54,305 nucleotides of DNA. It comes from Chitinophagaceae bacterium (lineage in GTDB: Bacteria; Bacteroidota; Bacteroidia; Chitinophagales; UBA10324). Location: contig CANJII010000023.1 of NCBI GenBank assembly GCA_947474435.1, positions 1-54,305 on the forward strand. Direction: 5' to 3'. Positions 1-8,941 of this stretch are shown here, piece after piece (positions within the stretch are counted from its first letter, which is position 1; each line of letters opens with the position of its first letter). The notes under the pieces are model-generated. The model had not been told where the DNA came from. It saw nothing but the letters and a program-made list of their open reading frames with translations, and searched no databases. The position numbers and the translations under genes were made by a program.

Positions 1-142
1 CTTATTTCTCGAATAAACCAATCGTTTACACATCGTTTACACGACCATAACTATTTAATTATTAAGAAGACAAATGAGCATAATGTACGGCTTGGATGTT
101 TGCGGCGCATTAAAAACGATGCACTAAAAAAAATCCAAACCA

Positions 143-1816
143 ATGAAAACAAAAAAAACAATTGCAAAATTAGTTGCCTCGGCAACGCTTGCCATTGCAT
201 TTGTGTCAACCGGATTTGCTCAGGCAAACCTTGGCGCAAATTGCGGATGCCCGCCGGTGGCATCCAGACCAACAGTTCTTGTATCCACACTTGCAACAAG
301 TGGTGGCGCCCTTGACGGTGAATTGCTCGCATCAAACACCATTTTCACCTGCGACAAAACATGGATACTGGATAAAAAGATTTATGTACCAAACGGAAAA
401 ACATTAACCATTCAACCGGGTACTGTTATTAAAGGAAACGCAGGAACTGCTTCGAATGCAACCGCATTAACAGTGGAAGTGGGAGGAAAAATTTTTGCAT
501 CAGGTACAGAAGATTGCCAAATCGTATTTACTGCTGCTGCTGATAATTTAGACGGAACATATCCTATTGCAAATAATGGGCAGTGGGGTGGTCTTTGTAT
601 TGCCGGAAAAGCTTCAAATAATTTAACGCTTGCCGCTAATGGCCCTTTCCAACCCGGAGTTGGTGATGGTCGCCTTTGCGTAGCTGATGGTATTGGAACA
701 TTTGAAGGTTTCGCATCTTCAAACAGTAAAGATCAGTTCGGTGTAACACCGGCATCTTTTGACGATAACGACAACTCAGGAATTTTGAAGTATGTATCTA
801 TTCGCCACGCTGGTGCTGTTTTGCAGGTTGGTGGTGAGTTGAATGGTTTGTCGCTTGGTTCAGTAGGAAGAGGAACTACTATTGAGCATGTTGAAATTGT
901 TTCTTGTGCCGATGATGGCATTGAGCTTTGGGGCGGAACAGTTGATTTAAAATACATCGATTTGCTTTTCGGAAATGATGACAACCTTGATTGGGATGAC
1001 GGATGGAGAGGAAGAGCACAATTCGTATTTGTTTTGAAAACTGACAACACAGCAAGCGTTGACAGTGACAACGGAATGGAATGTGATGCTGATGATCAAA
1101 AGTCAAACAACACACTGCGTTCTCATCCGGTTATTTTTAATACTACAATGATCGGTAACAGCAAAACAGTTATTACAGCCGACAACAGTTCAATTGCTGC
1201 TATTAATGCTAAAGAGCTTACTGAAGGAGAAATTTATAACTCAGTATTTGCAAACTTTAAAAATGGTTACAACATGGTTAAATCTTTGGGAACAAGAGTT
1301 AACTCAATTAATGGTGTTCCAAGTGAAGCATACCATAACTGGGCTAACACCGGTGGAAACACAACTACTAGTTTAAAGGTAAAGTGTAACACTTTTGTAA
1401 ATTGCACCAACCCATTTACAGTAGGCAGCAGTCCTGCAAATTTTATTTTAACAGACACCGCTCAGTTTTATACTACTGATCATAACACAGCTATTTCAAC
1501 AGTTCCTGGTTTTGATTATGTATTTACTGTAAACAACACCACCAATGCAATTTCTCACAAAGTTGATGCGGTTCCGAATCCAGCTTTAACCGGTACACTT
1601 ATTTCAACTCCGGTTGATGGTTTCTTTACTACTGCTGCGTACAGAGGCGCATTTGCTTCTACAGGTCAAAACTGGTTATCTGCATGGTCTTACAATACAT
1701 TATTAAACACAGTAATCGGAACACAACCATGCCCAACAGACATTAATGGGGATGGTATTACTAATACTGTTGACTTTTTAATATTACTTGGTTCATTTAA
1801 TCAATCTTGCCAATAA
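143..1816 (+). CDS. Secreted beta-helix-like protein with C-terminal dockerin-like EF-hand
   Basis: 557 residues. A Sec signal peptide covers about residues 1-26 (lysine-rich start, hydrophobic core, cleavage near GFA/QA). The body is rich in short Gly/Asn/Asp turns, with phrases such as TLTIQPGTVIKG and GGKIFASGT that are typical of secreted right-handed beta-helix proteins in Bacteroidota. The last 30 residues are unusual: they are Cys-bounded and hold the calcium-loop pattern DINGDGITNTVDFLILL, which matches one dockerin / EF-hand repeat. No T9SS sorting domain is present, so the protein is exported but needs another means of staying on the surface. The next two genes encode cohesin-like modules, which suggests docking (inference). 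The start at 143 gives a complete signal peptide. Function of the beta-helix part is unknown. Confidence 0.8.
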   Translation: MKTKKTIAKLVASATLAIAFVSTGFAQANLGANCGCPPVASRPTVLVSTLATSGGALDGELLASNTIFTCDKTWILDKKIYVPNGKTLTIQPGTVIKGNAGTASNATALTVEVGGKIFASGTEDCQIVFTAAADNLDGTYPIANNGQWGGLCIAGKASNNLTLAANGPFQPGVGDGRLCVADGIGTFEGFASSNSKDQFGVTPASFDDNDNSGILKYVSIRHAGAVLQVGGELNGLSLGSVGRGTTIEHVEIVSCADDGIELWGGTVDLKYIDLLFGNDDNLDWDDGWRGRAQFVFVLKTDNTASVDSDNGMECDADDQKSNNTLRSHPVIFNTTMIGNSKTVITADNSSIAAINAKELTEGEIYNSVFANFKNGYNMVKSLGTRVNSINGVPSEAYHNWANTGGNTTTSLKVKCNTFVNCTNPFTVGSSPANFILTDTAQFYTTDHNTAISTVPGFDYVFTVNNTTNAISHKVDAVPNPALTGTLISTPVDGFFTTAAYRGAFASTGQNWLSAWSYNTLLNTVIGTQPCPTDINGDGITNTVDFLILLGSFNQSCQ

Positions 1817-1908
1817 AAAATGAGAGATAGGATTTAAGGTGAAAGTTTAAAGCTTTCACCTCAAATTCCAAACTCCTTCCTAAACAAAAACAAAAACAAA
1901 AATCTCTA

Positions 1909-4900
1909 ATGAAAAAAATAATACTCGGCATAGTCACGCTTCTTCTGGCGAACTTTGCCCACGCCCAAAACGGCTTAGAAAATATTATTGTTGAAAAATA
2001 CTATGTATCAAATGCAACCGATGGTACTTACAGTTCAGGTACATTGCCTGCAGGTTCAGCAACATTCAGAATATATGCTGATATGTCACCCGGTTATAAA
2101 TTTCAGGCAGCTTACGGTGTGCCAACGCATACTATGACTATCACATCAACCACTTCATTCTTTAACAATACTGATTATGGTTCAATTGCTCCGACATTTT
2201 CAAAAACCAATGCAGCAAAAAATTCTGTTATGCTCGATTCTTGGTTTTCAGTTGGTGCAGCTTGTGCTTCTAACTTTGGTATCCTCAAATCAGAAGATGA
2301 TGGTGTTGCTACTGTAGTGAACAATACACCCGCTGCTCCTGGTGGAAAAATTCTTCAGAATAACAATGCATCAGCAGGCATTCCATTGACCACTCAAGAT
2401 GGTTTGATTGCAGGTGTTCCTGAAGCAGTTACATTCGTTGGTCTTGGCACTCTAACTGACCAATTCGGTGATGGTTCTGTTTCTGGAAATTCATTCATTA
2501 CCTCTAATGGTTCTTGGGCTTCATTGAATGGTTCATTAGGTCCTGTGCCTGCAACTAACAAAGTGTTGATTGCACAAATTACTACTGACGGAGTTTTGCA
2601 TTTTGAATTAAATATTCAAATTGGAACACCTTCAGGCGGGGTACAAAATTATGTATCATCAAATCCAGTTGGAGCTGAAATCACAATTCCAAGTCTCACA
2701 CAAACTTTAAATGCTCCCAACCTGCCTCCTACCATCAGCATTACTGCACCAACAAATGGTGCATCTTACTTAGTTGGACAGACAGTTGGAATTACAGTAA
2801 ATACAGCTGACCCTGACGGAACAGTTGACTCAGTACAATATTATGTTGATGGAGTTAAAAAAGGTTCTAAAGTAGGCGCTCCTTATACAAATACATTTAA
2901 CTGGACTGCAACAATAGGTGCTCATACTTTAACAGCAAAAGCTACCGATAACGGTGGAACAGTAGTTACATCAGCAGGAATAAGCATTACAGTTGGTAAT
3001 GTGATTGCTCCAACAGTAAGTATTACCTCACCTGTAAATGGTGCATCCTTTGTAGCGCCGGCTGGTGTGAATATTACAGCTAATGCGGCTGATGCTGATG
3101 GTACAGTATCTCAAGTTGAATTTTTTGTAGATAATGTTTCAGTTGGTATTGATAATACACTACCTACCTTTAGTTTCAACTGGACCAGTGCCGCTCCATT
3201 CGGTAACCGCCAGTTAAAAGCTGTGGCGACAGATAACAGTGGCGCTTCAACCACTTCAAGTATAGTTACAATAAATATTGCTGATCCAAATGCACTTGCT
3301 TATAAAGTAGTAAATGCAACCAATACCTGTGAGCCTGGTATATTCTGTATGTCTATAGCAGCTGAAGATGCTGTAGCCAATGTAATCGGATATGATTTAG
3401 TAATGCACTACGATTCTTCAAAAGTGGTACCTACAGGAGTGGTGACAGTTTCAAGTGACCTTGTTAGCTCTAATTTAGTTGATGTTGTAAACAGTATTGA
3501 TGCAGTGAACCAAAATGTAAATATTTCATTATTTTTCAACGGTAATGCTCCTGCTAATACCTTTTTCACTGGTACAGGAAATATTTGCTGCATAGAGTTC
3601 AGCAAAACATCAAATTTTGATGCTGTTGATACAGCAGCTTTCAACATTGTTTCTTTGCAGGAAAGTTATATTACTGGTGTGCAGTTGGTTGCGGCTGATG
3701 CAGGTAAGTACAATACTTTCAAAGACACTGCATTTGTAGGTTTACTTACTTATTGGAATCAAAATGGTCCTATTAAATACAATTCGGCTATTCCGAGTCA
3801 ATTTTTGATTACAAATATTTATGGCAACAATGCAAATTGCAATAGCGAATCAGTAACAGCAACTCAACCTGATTTAAACGGTCAATTTACCTTTAACACT
3901 AGCAATGGTGACTATATTACAATAAAGAGAGATATTGCTCCTACAACAAGTATACAGCCTGTTGTAAATGGTTTTGATGCTTACTTGACAAAAAGAGTAT
4001 TGATTAATGATGCTACTTTCACTCCTTCCATTTTCCAATTAATTGCAATGGATGCGAATCTTGATGGTGTAATCAGTGCTGGTGATGTATCTCAAATTAA
4101 TCAAAGAACAGTTTTGATAAACCCTGAAATGAAACAGGCATGGAATTATAGTTCAAATGGTACTCCACTTGGTCCAGTTTCTAAAGATTGGTTGTTTATT
4201 GACTTAACAACATTGAATAATGATGTGGACTACAGAGTTTCACTTACCTATCCTGCTGATGATGGAGTAGGGGCTTTTAAAAACAGAGTACCTGTTGTTC
4301 CTTTTTGTCTTCCGAGTCCAAATACTGCAGATACAACCGGTGGTTGTGTAGTTCTTAATGATGAAACTTATAAAGGTATTTTGATTGGAGATGTAAATGG
4401 TAATTACGCTGGTAATACTGGATTTTATTCACAGGGAAAAATAAGTGGAGATGACAAAGTAGTTTTTGATTTAACAAAATCAGTTACAGGTGAAGGTTAT
4501 GTTGATGTTCCGGTTTATGTTACATCACCAAGTGCAGTTAATTCTCTTGATTTTGCAGTTGCGTTCGATGAAACAAAACTTTCATTTAACTCAATTATTA
4601 ATACTGCCGAAAACATTGAGTCAATGGCAAATTTCAATTCAAATGACAAAACTTTAAGATTCACTTCATTCAGTTTGGATCAATTTGTAAAATGTTTACC
4701 AATTGCGACTGTTCGTTTTAACATTACCAGTCAACTAACTAAATCTGATTTTAATTCGTTGGAAGGTTATTTAAATGGCGATCGCGTTGGATTGGAAATA
4801 AATACAGATGAATCTGCTTCAGATTACAATGTAATTGTTTTCCCAAATCCTGCTAATGAACTATTAAATGTTGTTTCATCTGAAGATGCAACTATACAGT

Positions 4901-5058
4901 TGTTTAGTGTAAATGGAAGCCTCCTGTTTAAATCTGATAATGTTGTTGCTAATGAAAAGCTGCAAATAAACACAGCTAATCTTGCTGATGGCGTTTATCT
5001 CCTTCAGGTTTCAAACGACAACTTTGTATCTACTAAAAAAGTAGTGATTCAGAAGTAA
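1909..5058 (+). CDS. T9SS-secreted multidomain protein: Ig-like, cohesin-like and dockerin-like modules
   Basis: 1049 residues. Signal peptide 1-20 (ends HAQ). After an N-terminal domain of unknown type come two tandem Ig-like repeats (about 273-361 and 368-457), each with 'PTISITAPTNGASY'-like opening and a TDNGG/TDNSG motif. A cohesin-like beta-sandwich follows at about 464-605 (IGYDLVMHYDSSKV). A dockerin-like loop DANLDGVISAGD lies at 715-726 and a second half-loop GDVNGN at 827-832. Another cohesin-like module spans about 848-965. A T9SS type A sorting domain (VFPNPANELLNV to KKVVIQK) occupies about 976-1049. It lies 92 bp after the beta-helix gene and ends before a strong terminator. 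It is probably an outer-surface scaffold or adhesin; the domain calls come from motif reading, and the ligand is unknown. Confidence 0.85.
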   Translation: MKKIILGIVTLLLANFAHAQNGLENIIVEKYYVSNATDGTYSSGTLPAGSATFRIYADMSPGYKFQAAYGVPTHTMTITSTTSFFNNTDYGSIAPTFSKTNAAKNSVMLDSWFSVGAACASNFGILKSEDDGVATVVNNTPAAPGGKILQNNNASAGIPLTTQDGLIAGVPEAVTFVGLGTLTDQFGDGSVSGNSFITSNGSWASLNGSLGPVPATNKVLIAQITTDGVLHFELNIQIGTPSGGVQNYVSSNPVGAEITIPSLTQTLNAPNLPPTISITAPTNGASYLVGQTVGITVNTADPDGTVDSVQYYVDGVKKGSKVGAPYTNTFNWTATIGAHTLTAKATDNGGTVVTSAGISITVGNVIAPTVSITSPVNGASFVAPAGVNITANAADADGTVSQVEFFVDNVSVGIDNTLPTFSFNWTSAAPFGNRQLKAVATDNSGASTTSSIVTINIADPNALAYKVVNATNTCEPGIFCMSIAAEDAVANVIGYDLVMHYDSSKVVPTGVVTVSSDLVSSNLVDVVNSIDAVNQNVNISLFFNGNAPANTFFTGTGNICCIEFSKTSNFDAVDTAAFNIVSLQESYITGVQLVAADAGKYNTFKDTAFVGLLTYWNQNGPIKYNSAIPSQFLITNIYGNNANCNSESVTATQPDLNGQFTFNTSNGDYITIKRDIAPTTSIQPVVNGFDAYLTKRVLINDATFTPSIFQLIAMDANLDGVISAGDVSQINQRTVLINPEMKQAWNYSSNGTPLGPVSKDWLFIDLTTLNNDVDYRVSLTYPADDGVGAFKNRVPVVPFCLPSPNTADTTGGCVVLNDETYKGILIGDVNGNYAGNTGFYSQGKISGDDKVVFDLTKSVTGEGYVDVPVYVTSPSAVNSLDFAVAFDETKLSFNSIINTAENIESMANFNSNDKTLRFTSFSLDQFVKCLPIATVRFNITSQLTKSDFNSLEGYLNGDRVGLEINTDESASDYNVIVFPNPANELLNVVSSEDATIQLFSVNGSLLFKSDNVVANEKLQINTANLADGVYLLQVSNDNFVSTKKVVIQK

Positions 5059-5079
5059 TTTTTTTTAATAATCTTAGTT

Positions 5080-5116
5080 AAACCATCCCGATTAATTAGT
5101 CGGGATGGTTTTTTTT
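5080..5116 (+). terminator. Rho-independent terminator after the multidomain T9SS gene
   Basis: Perfect 12-bp stem (5080-5091 with 5100-5111) around an 8-base loop, followed by a run of eight T from 5109. It sits 22 bp after the stop codon and separates this gene from the next T9SS gene. Confidence 0.9.
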
Positions 5117-5136
5117 AAAACCTAAATTAAAATCAA

Positions 5137-5886
5137 ATGAAAAAACAGATTGTACTTATTGTTACTATAATTTTTTCTTCGTTAATATCATTTGCCCAAT
5201 CGCCAAATGACATGAACATTATTGATGCGCAGGATACCGTTGTTTTTGATATTTCGCACGCAGATTCAGGAATCGGGTATATTGAATTTCCTGTTTATTT
5301 TTTATCGAATGATACAATAAATGCGTTGGATTTTTCTTTCAAATACAATCAGACCAATTTTTCGTATGATACCATTTTGAAGCTGGCAGGTTATTTATCT
5401 ATTACTTCTAATTACAACCTCGGTGATTCAACGGTATATTTCACATCTTTCAGTATTACAACTTTCACCAATAATACTCCAATGGTGAAAATCCGTTTCA
5501 ATGTTTCATCCGGGAAATTCTGCACCGATGATTTAAACAGTGTACTTGTTTATCTGAATGGCGATGCTTGTTCTGCTAAAATTACGGACTGTATTACAGA
5601 TACAGTCAATTCGATAGTTGCACCTGTTAATTATAATGAGTCGGTTGAACTTTTCCCTAATCCTTCAAATGGATTTTTTCAGATGAACTTTAATACTAAT
5701 AGTAGTGAGTCATATCATTTAATTGTTTCTGATGTAAATGGAAAAATAGTTTACAAGCAAAATGCAAATTCTTCAGTAGGTGAAAACGACATGAATCTGC
5801 ATCTGGATTTTCTTTCGAAAGGAGTTTACCTGTTGCAGGTAGTTTTTCCAACTATGAACCTGCACAAGAAAATAGTATTGCAATAA
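5137..5886 (+). CDS. T9SS-secreted single cohesin-like domain protein
   Basis: 249 residues. Signal peptide about 1-20 (ends SFAQ). Residues about 30-150 align over their whole length with the second cohesin-like module of the preceding gene: both share VVFD, GY(V/I), PVY, ALDF/SLDF, FTSFS, (V/I)RFN and VYLNGD/GYLNGD at matching spacing. A T9SS sorting domain follows at about 170-249 (LFPNPSNGFF, GVYLLQV, HKKIVLQ). It therefore looks like a one-module version of its neighbour, probably arising by duplication. The start codon lies 20 bp after the upstream terminator. Role unknown; a surface-anchored binding module is the simplest reading. Confidence 0.85.
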   Translation: MKKQIVLIVTIIFSSLISFAQSPNDMNIIDAQDTVVFDISHADSGIGYIEFPVYFLSNDTINALDFSFKYNQTNFSYDTILKLAGYLSITSNYNLGDSTVYFTSFSITTFTNNTPMVKIRFNVSSGKFCTDDLNSVLVYLNGDACSAKITDCITDTVNSIVAPVNYNESVELFPNPSNGFFQMNFNTNSSESYHLIVSDVNGKIVYKQNANSSVGENDMNLHLDFLSKGVYLLQVVFPTMNLHKKIVLQ

Positions 5887-5950
5887 ATTGAAATAGAAAA
5901 ATAGTTGTCTTTTAAAAAAGCGGTTTTATTTTTTGTAGTTTTATTTTATC

Positions 5951-5981
5951 AGAGGAGTGCTTCGGCACTCCTCTTTTTTTT
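5951..5981 (+). terminator. Rho-independent terminator with UUCG tetraloop
   Basis: A 10-bp perfect stem (5951-5960 with 5965-5974) is closed by the extra-stable C(TTCG)G loop and followed by eight T. It lies 65 bp after the cohesin-like gene. Confidence 0.93.
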
Positions 5982-6001
5982 GTCGAATACTATCTATATC
6001 A

Positions 6002-6030
6002 TTCTTATCAGAATCTTTTACTGATAAGAA
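6002..6030. other. Perfect 10-bp inverted repeat upstream of the GATase-like gene
   Basis: The arm at 6002-6011 is exactly repeated in inverse at 6021-6030 around a 9-base spacer. There is no T-run, so it is not a second terminator. It lies about 95 bp before the next start codon and could be an operator or an mRNA leader hairpin. No regulator can be named. Confidence 0.35.
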
Positions 6031-6125
6031 CTGGTTTGAAAAGCCGATTATAAAAACACATTATCTTTTTATTTCCAATCGATATGAAATTCAATTATGA
6101 TTTTATCTTTCCGCTCAAATAAAAA

Positions 6126-7394
6126 ATGATGATTAAAAATTTTCTGCTCTCAATTTCATTCGTTGCATTGGTTGCAATAAATACTTCAGCACAAACTGTA
6201 AAAATTTTATTTGATGCGTCATCAGCACAAATGGCCGGCAATGCTGATTGGATAATTGATTCTGATTTATTTAATATCGGAACCGGAAGTGGTGGAGTAA
6301 TGGTCGTTGGTTCAGGTAATGAATCGAACCCTCAGCGGTATCCTACACCAACACAAAGTAATATCACTCCTGCAACTACTGAAAACTATTGGAAAGGTGC
6401 CCTTTCTTATTTTGCCATTGATTTAGTGAAACAAGGTTTTACAGTTGAAACACTTCCATACAATGGTCTGATTACCTATGGTGTAACAACCAACTCACAG
6501 GATTTATCGAACTACAAAGTATTTGTGGTTGATGAACCTAACATTCGTTTTACAACAAGTGAAAAAACAGCCCTCATGAATTTCGTTAAAAATGGTGGTG
6601 GCTTAATGATGATTGCCGATCACACAATTAGTGACAGAAATAATGATGGATGGGATTCGCCTGCCATCTGGAATGATTTAATTACAAATAACACTGTGCA
6701 GAATAACGCCCTCGGTTTTGTTTTTGACTTACAAAATTTTTCGCAAACAACTTCTAACATTCCGAATCTTCCAAACGATCCGATATTGCATGGAAGTTTT
6801 GGTAATGTAACTTCAGTTCAATTTAATAATGGGACAAGTATGACTCTTAATCCATCAAACAACTCTACAGTAAAAGGATTGGTTTATAAAACCGGAGCAT
6901 CAAACACAGGCAATACACAGGTTATATTTTGTGCAAGCAACTATATGAGTGGAAAAGTTTGCGCCCTTGGTGATAGTTCACCCCCTGATGATGGCACAGG
7001 AGATACAAATGATAATTTATATTCTTCTTATAGTTCAGCAGTCGGAGGTTCTCACAAAAAGTTATTGGTGAATGCGGTGAAGTGGTTAGCCACTCCCGGT
7101 ACTGCACCGAAAATTGAAACATCATCTCTTTCCGAAAACCTATCATCAATGAAAATATTTCCGAATCCGGTTCATGGAAATGAATTGATGATTTTAACAG
7201 CAACAACTGAAAATGCAAATTGCACACTTACCATTTACAGTTTATCAGGTCAGCAATTGCAAACTGTAAATTTTATTTCCGGAAATTCAATTCATCAGCA
7301 ATCGTTTGATGTTTCATTGCTGAATGCTGGAATTTATATTGTTCGTTTGCAAAACGGAAACGATTGCATCATTGAAAAATTTGTGAAACAATAA
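6126..7394 (+). CDS. T9SS-secreted protein with class I glutamine-amidotransferase-like (IFT52/DUF4350-type) domain
   Basis: 422 residues with a signal peptide at about 1-22 (NTSAQ). The sequence runs VKILFDAS, then a long insert, then YKVFVVDEPN and FVKNGGGLMMIADH. This order of beta strand, 'VxVxDEP' and 'GGGLxxxADH' matches the GATase-like fold in which a gene product tests whether a line of evidence has been crossed by the nucleophile elbow. I see no Cys at the elbow, so amidotransferase activity is unlikely and a sugar- or peptide-binding role is possible. Residues about 345-422 form a T9SS sorting domain (IFPNPVHGNEL, GIYIVRLQNG, EKFVKQ). Two start codons lie in tandem at 6126 and 6129; either gives an intact signal peptide. 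Confidence 0.75.
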   Translation: MMIKNFLLSISFVALVAINTSAQTVKILFDASSAQMAGNADWIIDSDLFNIGTGSGGVMVVGSGNESNPQRYPTPTQSNITPATTENYWKGALSYFAIDLVKQGFTVETLPYNGLITYGVTTNSQDLSNYKVFVVDEPNIRFTTSEKTALMNFVKNGGGLMMIADHTISDRNNDGWDSPAIWNDLITNNTVQNNALGFVFDLQNFSQTTSNIPNLPNDPILHGSFGNVTSVQFNNGTSMTLNPSNNSTVKGLVYKTGASNTGNTQVIFCASNYMSGKVCALGDSSPPDDGTGDTNDNLYSSYSSAVGGSHKKLLVNAVKWLATPGTAPKIETSSLSENLSSMKIFPNPVHGNELMILTATTENANCTLTIYSLSGQQLQTVNFISGNSIHQQSFDVSLLNAGIYIVRLQNGNDCIIEKFVKQ

Positions 7395-7465
7395 CAAACT
7401 CTTTTCTGAAATCTGTTGAAATAAAAACCTCTATTTCAGAATAAAAATTTTTCATCATTCAATTT

Positions 7466-7505
7466 AAAATTGCTTTGTCGATTACTATTTCGGCAAAGCA
7501 ATTTT
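7466..7505 (+). terminator. Probable terminator of the GATase-like gene
   Basis: A 12-bp stem (7466-7477 with 7494-7505) encloses a 16-base loop, and the 3' arm ends in TTTT. It lies just upstream of the transporter start, which argues against extending that gene to its upstream in-frame TTG at 7470. Confidence 0.55.
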
Positions 7506-7526
7506 CATTTATCAATATTTGTTGCC

Positions 7527-8402
7527 ATGACAAAAAAATTATCACCGTATCATCTCTTCATTTATATAGTTCTTGTACTGATTTGGGGAAGCAGTTTTAT
7601 TCTGATGAAAAAAGGCTTAATCGTTTTTTCATCTGCACAAGTTGCAGCAATCAGGTTAACAACTGCATGCCTGGTTTTACTTCCTTTTTTATTGCTTCGG
7701 TTAAAAGAAGTAGAAAAGAAAAAAGTAATTTACATGATATTGATGGGATTAACCGGAAGCGGAATTCCTGCATTTCTTTTTACTGAAGCAGAAACACAGG
7801 TAAGCAGTTCGCTTGCCGGAATTTTAAATGCATTAACTCCATTGTTCGTTTTATTTATTGGAATGATTTTTTTCAAAATGAAATCAAACGCACTGAAAAT
7901 AACCGGGATATTAGTTGGGTTTGGCGGTTCGGTTATGCTTATACTTTTTAATAACGAAGGAGGTACTGAATCAAATATTTATTATGCAACATTGATAATT
8001 ATTGCAACTGCTTTATACGGCCTCAGCAATAACATTATTATAAAACACCTGCAAGGTTGTAATCCCATTTTAATGACAGCTACTGCTATGGCATTCATGG
8101 GTCCTTTTGCATTTAGCTGGTTAATGACTACTGATTTCACTCAGCGATTACACACTGAAGGGGCAATGTATTCATTGAGCAGTTGCATGATACTTGGTGC
8201 TTTCGGAACTTCAATTGCACTGGTTATGTACAATTATTTAATTCAAACAACTGGCGCGTTATTCGGAAGTACTGTAACTTATTTTATGCCCTTGGTGGCA
8301 CTCGGTTGGGGAGTTGCTGATGGCGAAGCAATCGGACTGATTGATTTTTTTGCGCTGGCAATTATTTTATTCGGCGTTTACTTGGTGCGCCGTGGGAAAT
8401 AA
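7527..8402 (+). CDS. EamA/DMT-family transporter
   Basis: 291 residues with about ten hydrophobic helices. The first helix carries the family phrase LIWGSSFILMKKG, and the two halves are related, as in the EamA duplication. Members of this family export amino acids, their analogues or other small metabolites across the inner membrane; the substrate cannot be read here. The ATG at 7527 is preferred because the in-frame TTG 57 bp upstream lies inside a terminator-like stem and adds a non-conserved leader. The gene ends 2 bp before the convergent RidA gene. Confidence 0.88.
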   Translation: MTKKLSPYHLFIYIVLVLIWGSSFILMKKGLIVFSSAQVAAIRLTTACLVLLPFLLLRLKEVEKKKVIYMILMGLTGSGIPAFLFTEAETQVSSSLAGILNALTPLFVLFIGMIFFKMKSNALKITGILVGFGGSVMLILFNNEGGTESNIYYATLIIIATALYGLSNNIIIKHLQGCNPILMTATAMAFMGPFAFSWLMTTDFTQRLHTEGAMYSLSSCMILGAFGTSIALVMYNYLIQTTGALFGSTVTYFMPLVALGWGVADGEAIGLIDFFALAIILFGVYLVRRGK

Positions 8403-8404
8403 AA

Positions 8405-8905
8405 TTACTTTGCTGCAATAACTGAAATTTCAACATTCACATCTTTAGGTAATCTGGATACCTGAACTGTTTCACGCGCAGGAAAATCGCCACTGAAATT
8501 TGAACCATACACTTCATTCACTTTTGCAAAGTCATCCATGTTTTTTAAAAAGATAGAAGTCTTCACAATGTTTTCGAAACCCATTCCTGCCTGCACTAGA
8601 ATTGTATGAATATTTTCCATCACTTGTTTTGTTTCAGCAGCAATATCACCCTTTAAAACCAGTCCGGTTGCAGGAATGATTGCCACTTGTCCGGAAACAA
8701 ATAACAGATTACCAGCCATTACCGCCTGACTATAAGGACCAATTGGTGAAGGAGCTTTGTCGGTTTGAATAATTGTTTTATTCATAGTTGAAGTTTGATT
8801 TTGTTTTTCCGAAATATAAGCATGCTTGTTTTCTGCACAAGAGCAAATCAGAATGCTGAAAAATGCAATCGATGATTTTGTAATGAGATTTTTAATCTGA
8901 AACAT
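8405..8905 (-). CDS. RidA/YjgF-family protein with lipoprotein signal
   Basis: 166 residues. From residue 41 the protein is a standard RidA domain: APSPIGPYSQAV, FVSGQ, and the active-site Arg144 in FPARETVQV. RidA enzymes hydrolyse reactive enamine/imine intermediates from PLP enzymes. Ahead of it are 40 residues with a basic start, a hydrophobic stretch and ILICSC, which fits a lipobox (Cys23, or Cys21), followed by a polar linker. RidA proteins are usually cytosolic, so a membrane-attached periplasmic form is notable. An internal ATG at 8785 (residue 41) would give a normal cytosolic RidA of 126 residues, so both starts may be considered. The gene is divergent from the next one with only 36 bp between starts. 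Confidence 0.85.
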   Translation of the reverse strand: MFQIKNLITKSSIAFFSILICSCAENKHAYISEKQNQTSTMNKTIIQTDKAPSPIGPYSQAVMAGNLLFVSGQVAIIPATGLVLKGDIAAETKQVMENIHTILVQAGMGFENIVKTSIFLKNMDDFAKVNEVYGSNFSGDFPARETVQVSRLPKDVNVEISVIAAK

Positions 8906-8941
8906 AGGTAATGATTTATTTTGCGCCAGTTAATTTGAAAA

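Noticed and set aside
733-1071. Minus-strand frame of 112 residues in the first gene
   Set aside because: No recognisable domain; lies opposite a gene with signal peptide and clear motifs.
1837-1861. Nine-bp hairpin between the first two genes as a terminator
   Set aside because: No T-run follows, so it is at most an RNA stability element.
6126-7394. Active glutamine amidotransferase
   Set aside because: The fold fits but no nucleophilic Cys is seen at the elbow.
7470-7526. Upstream TTG start for the DMT transporter
   Set aside because: It lies inside a terminator-like stem-loop and the added residues are not family-like.
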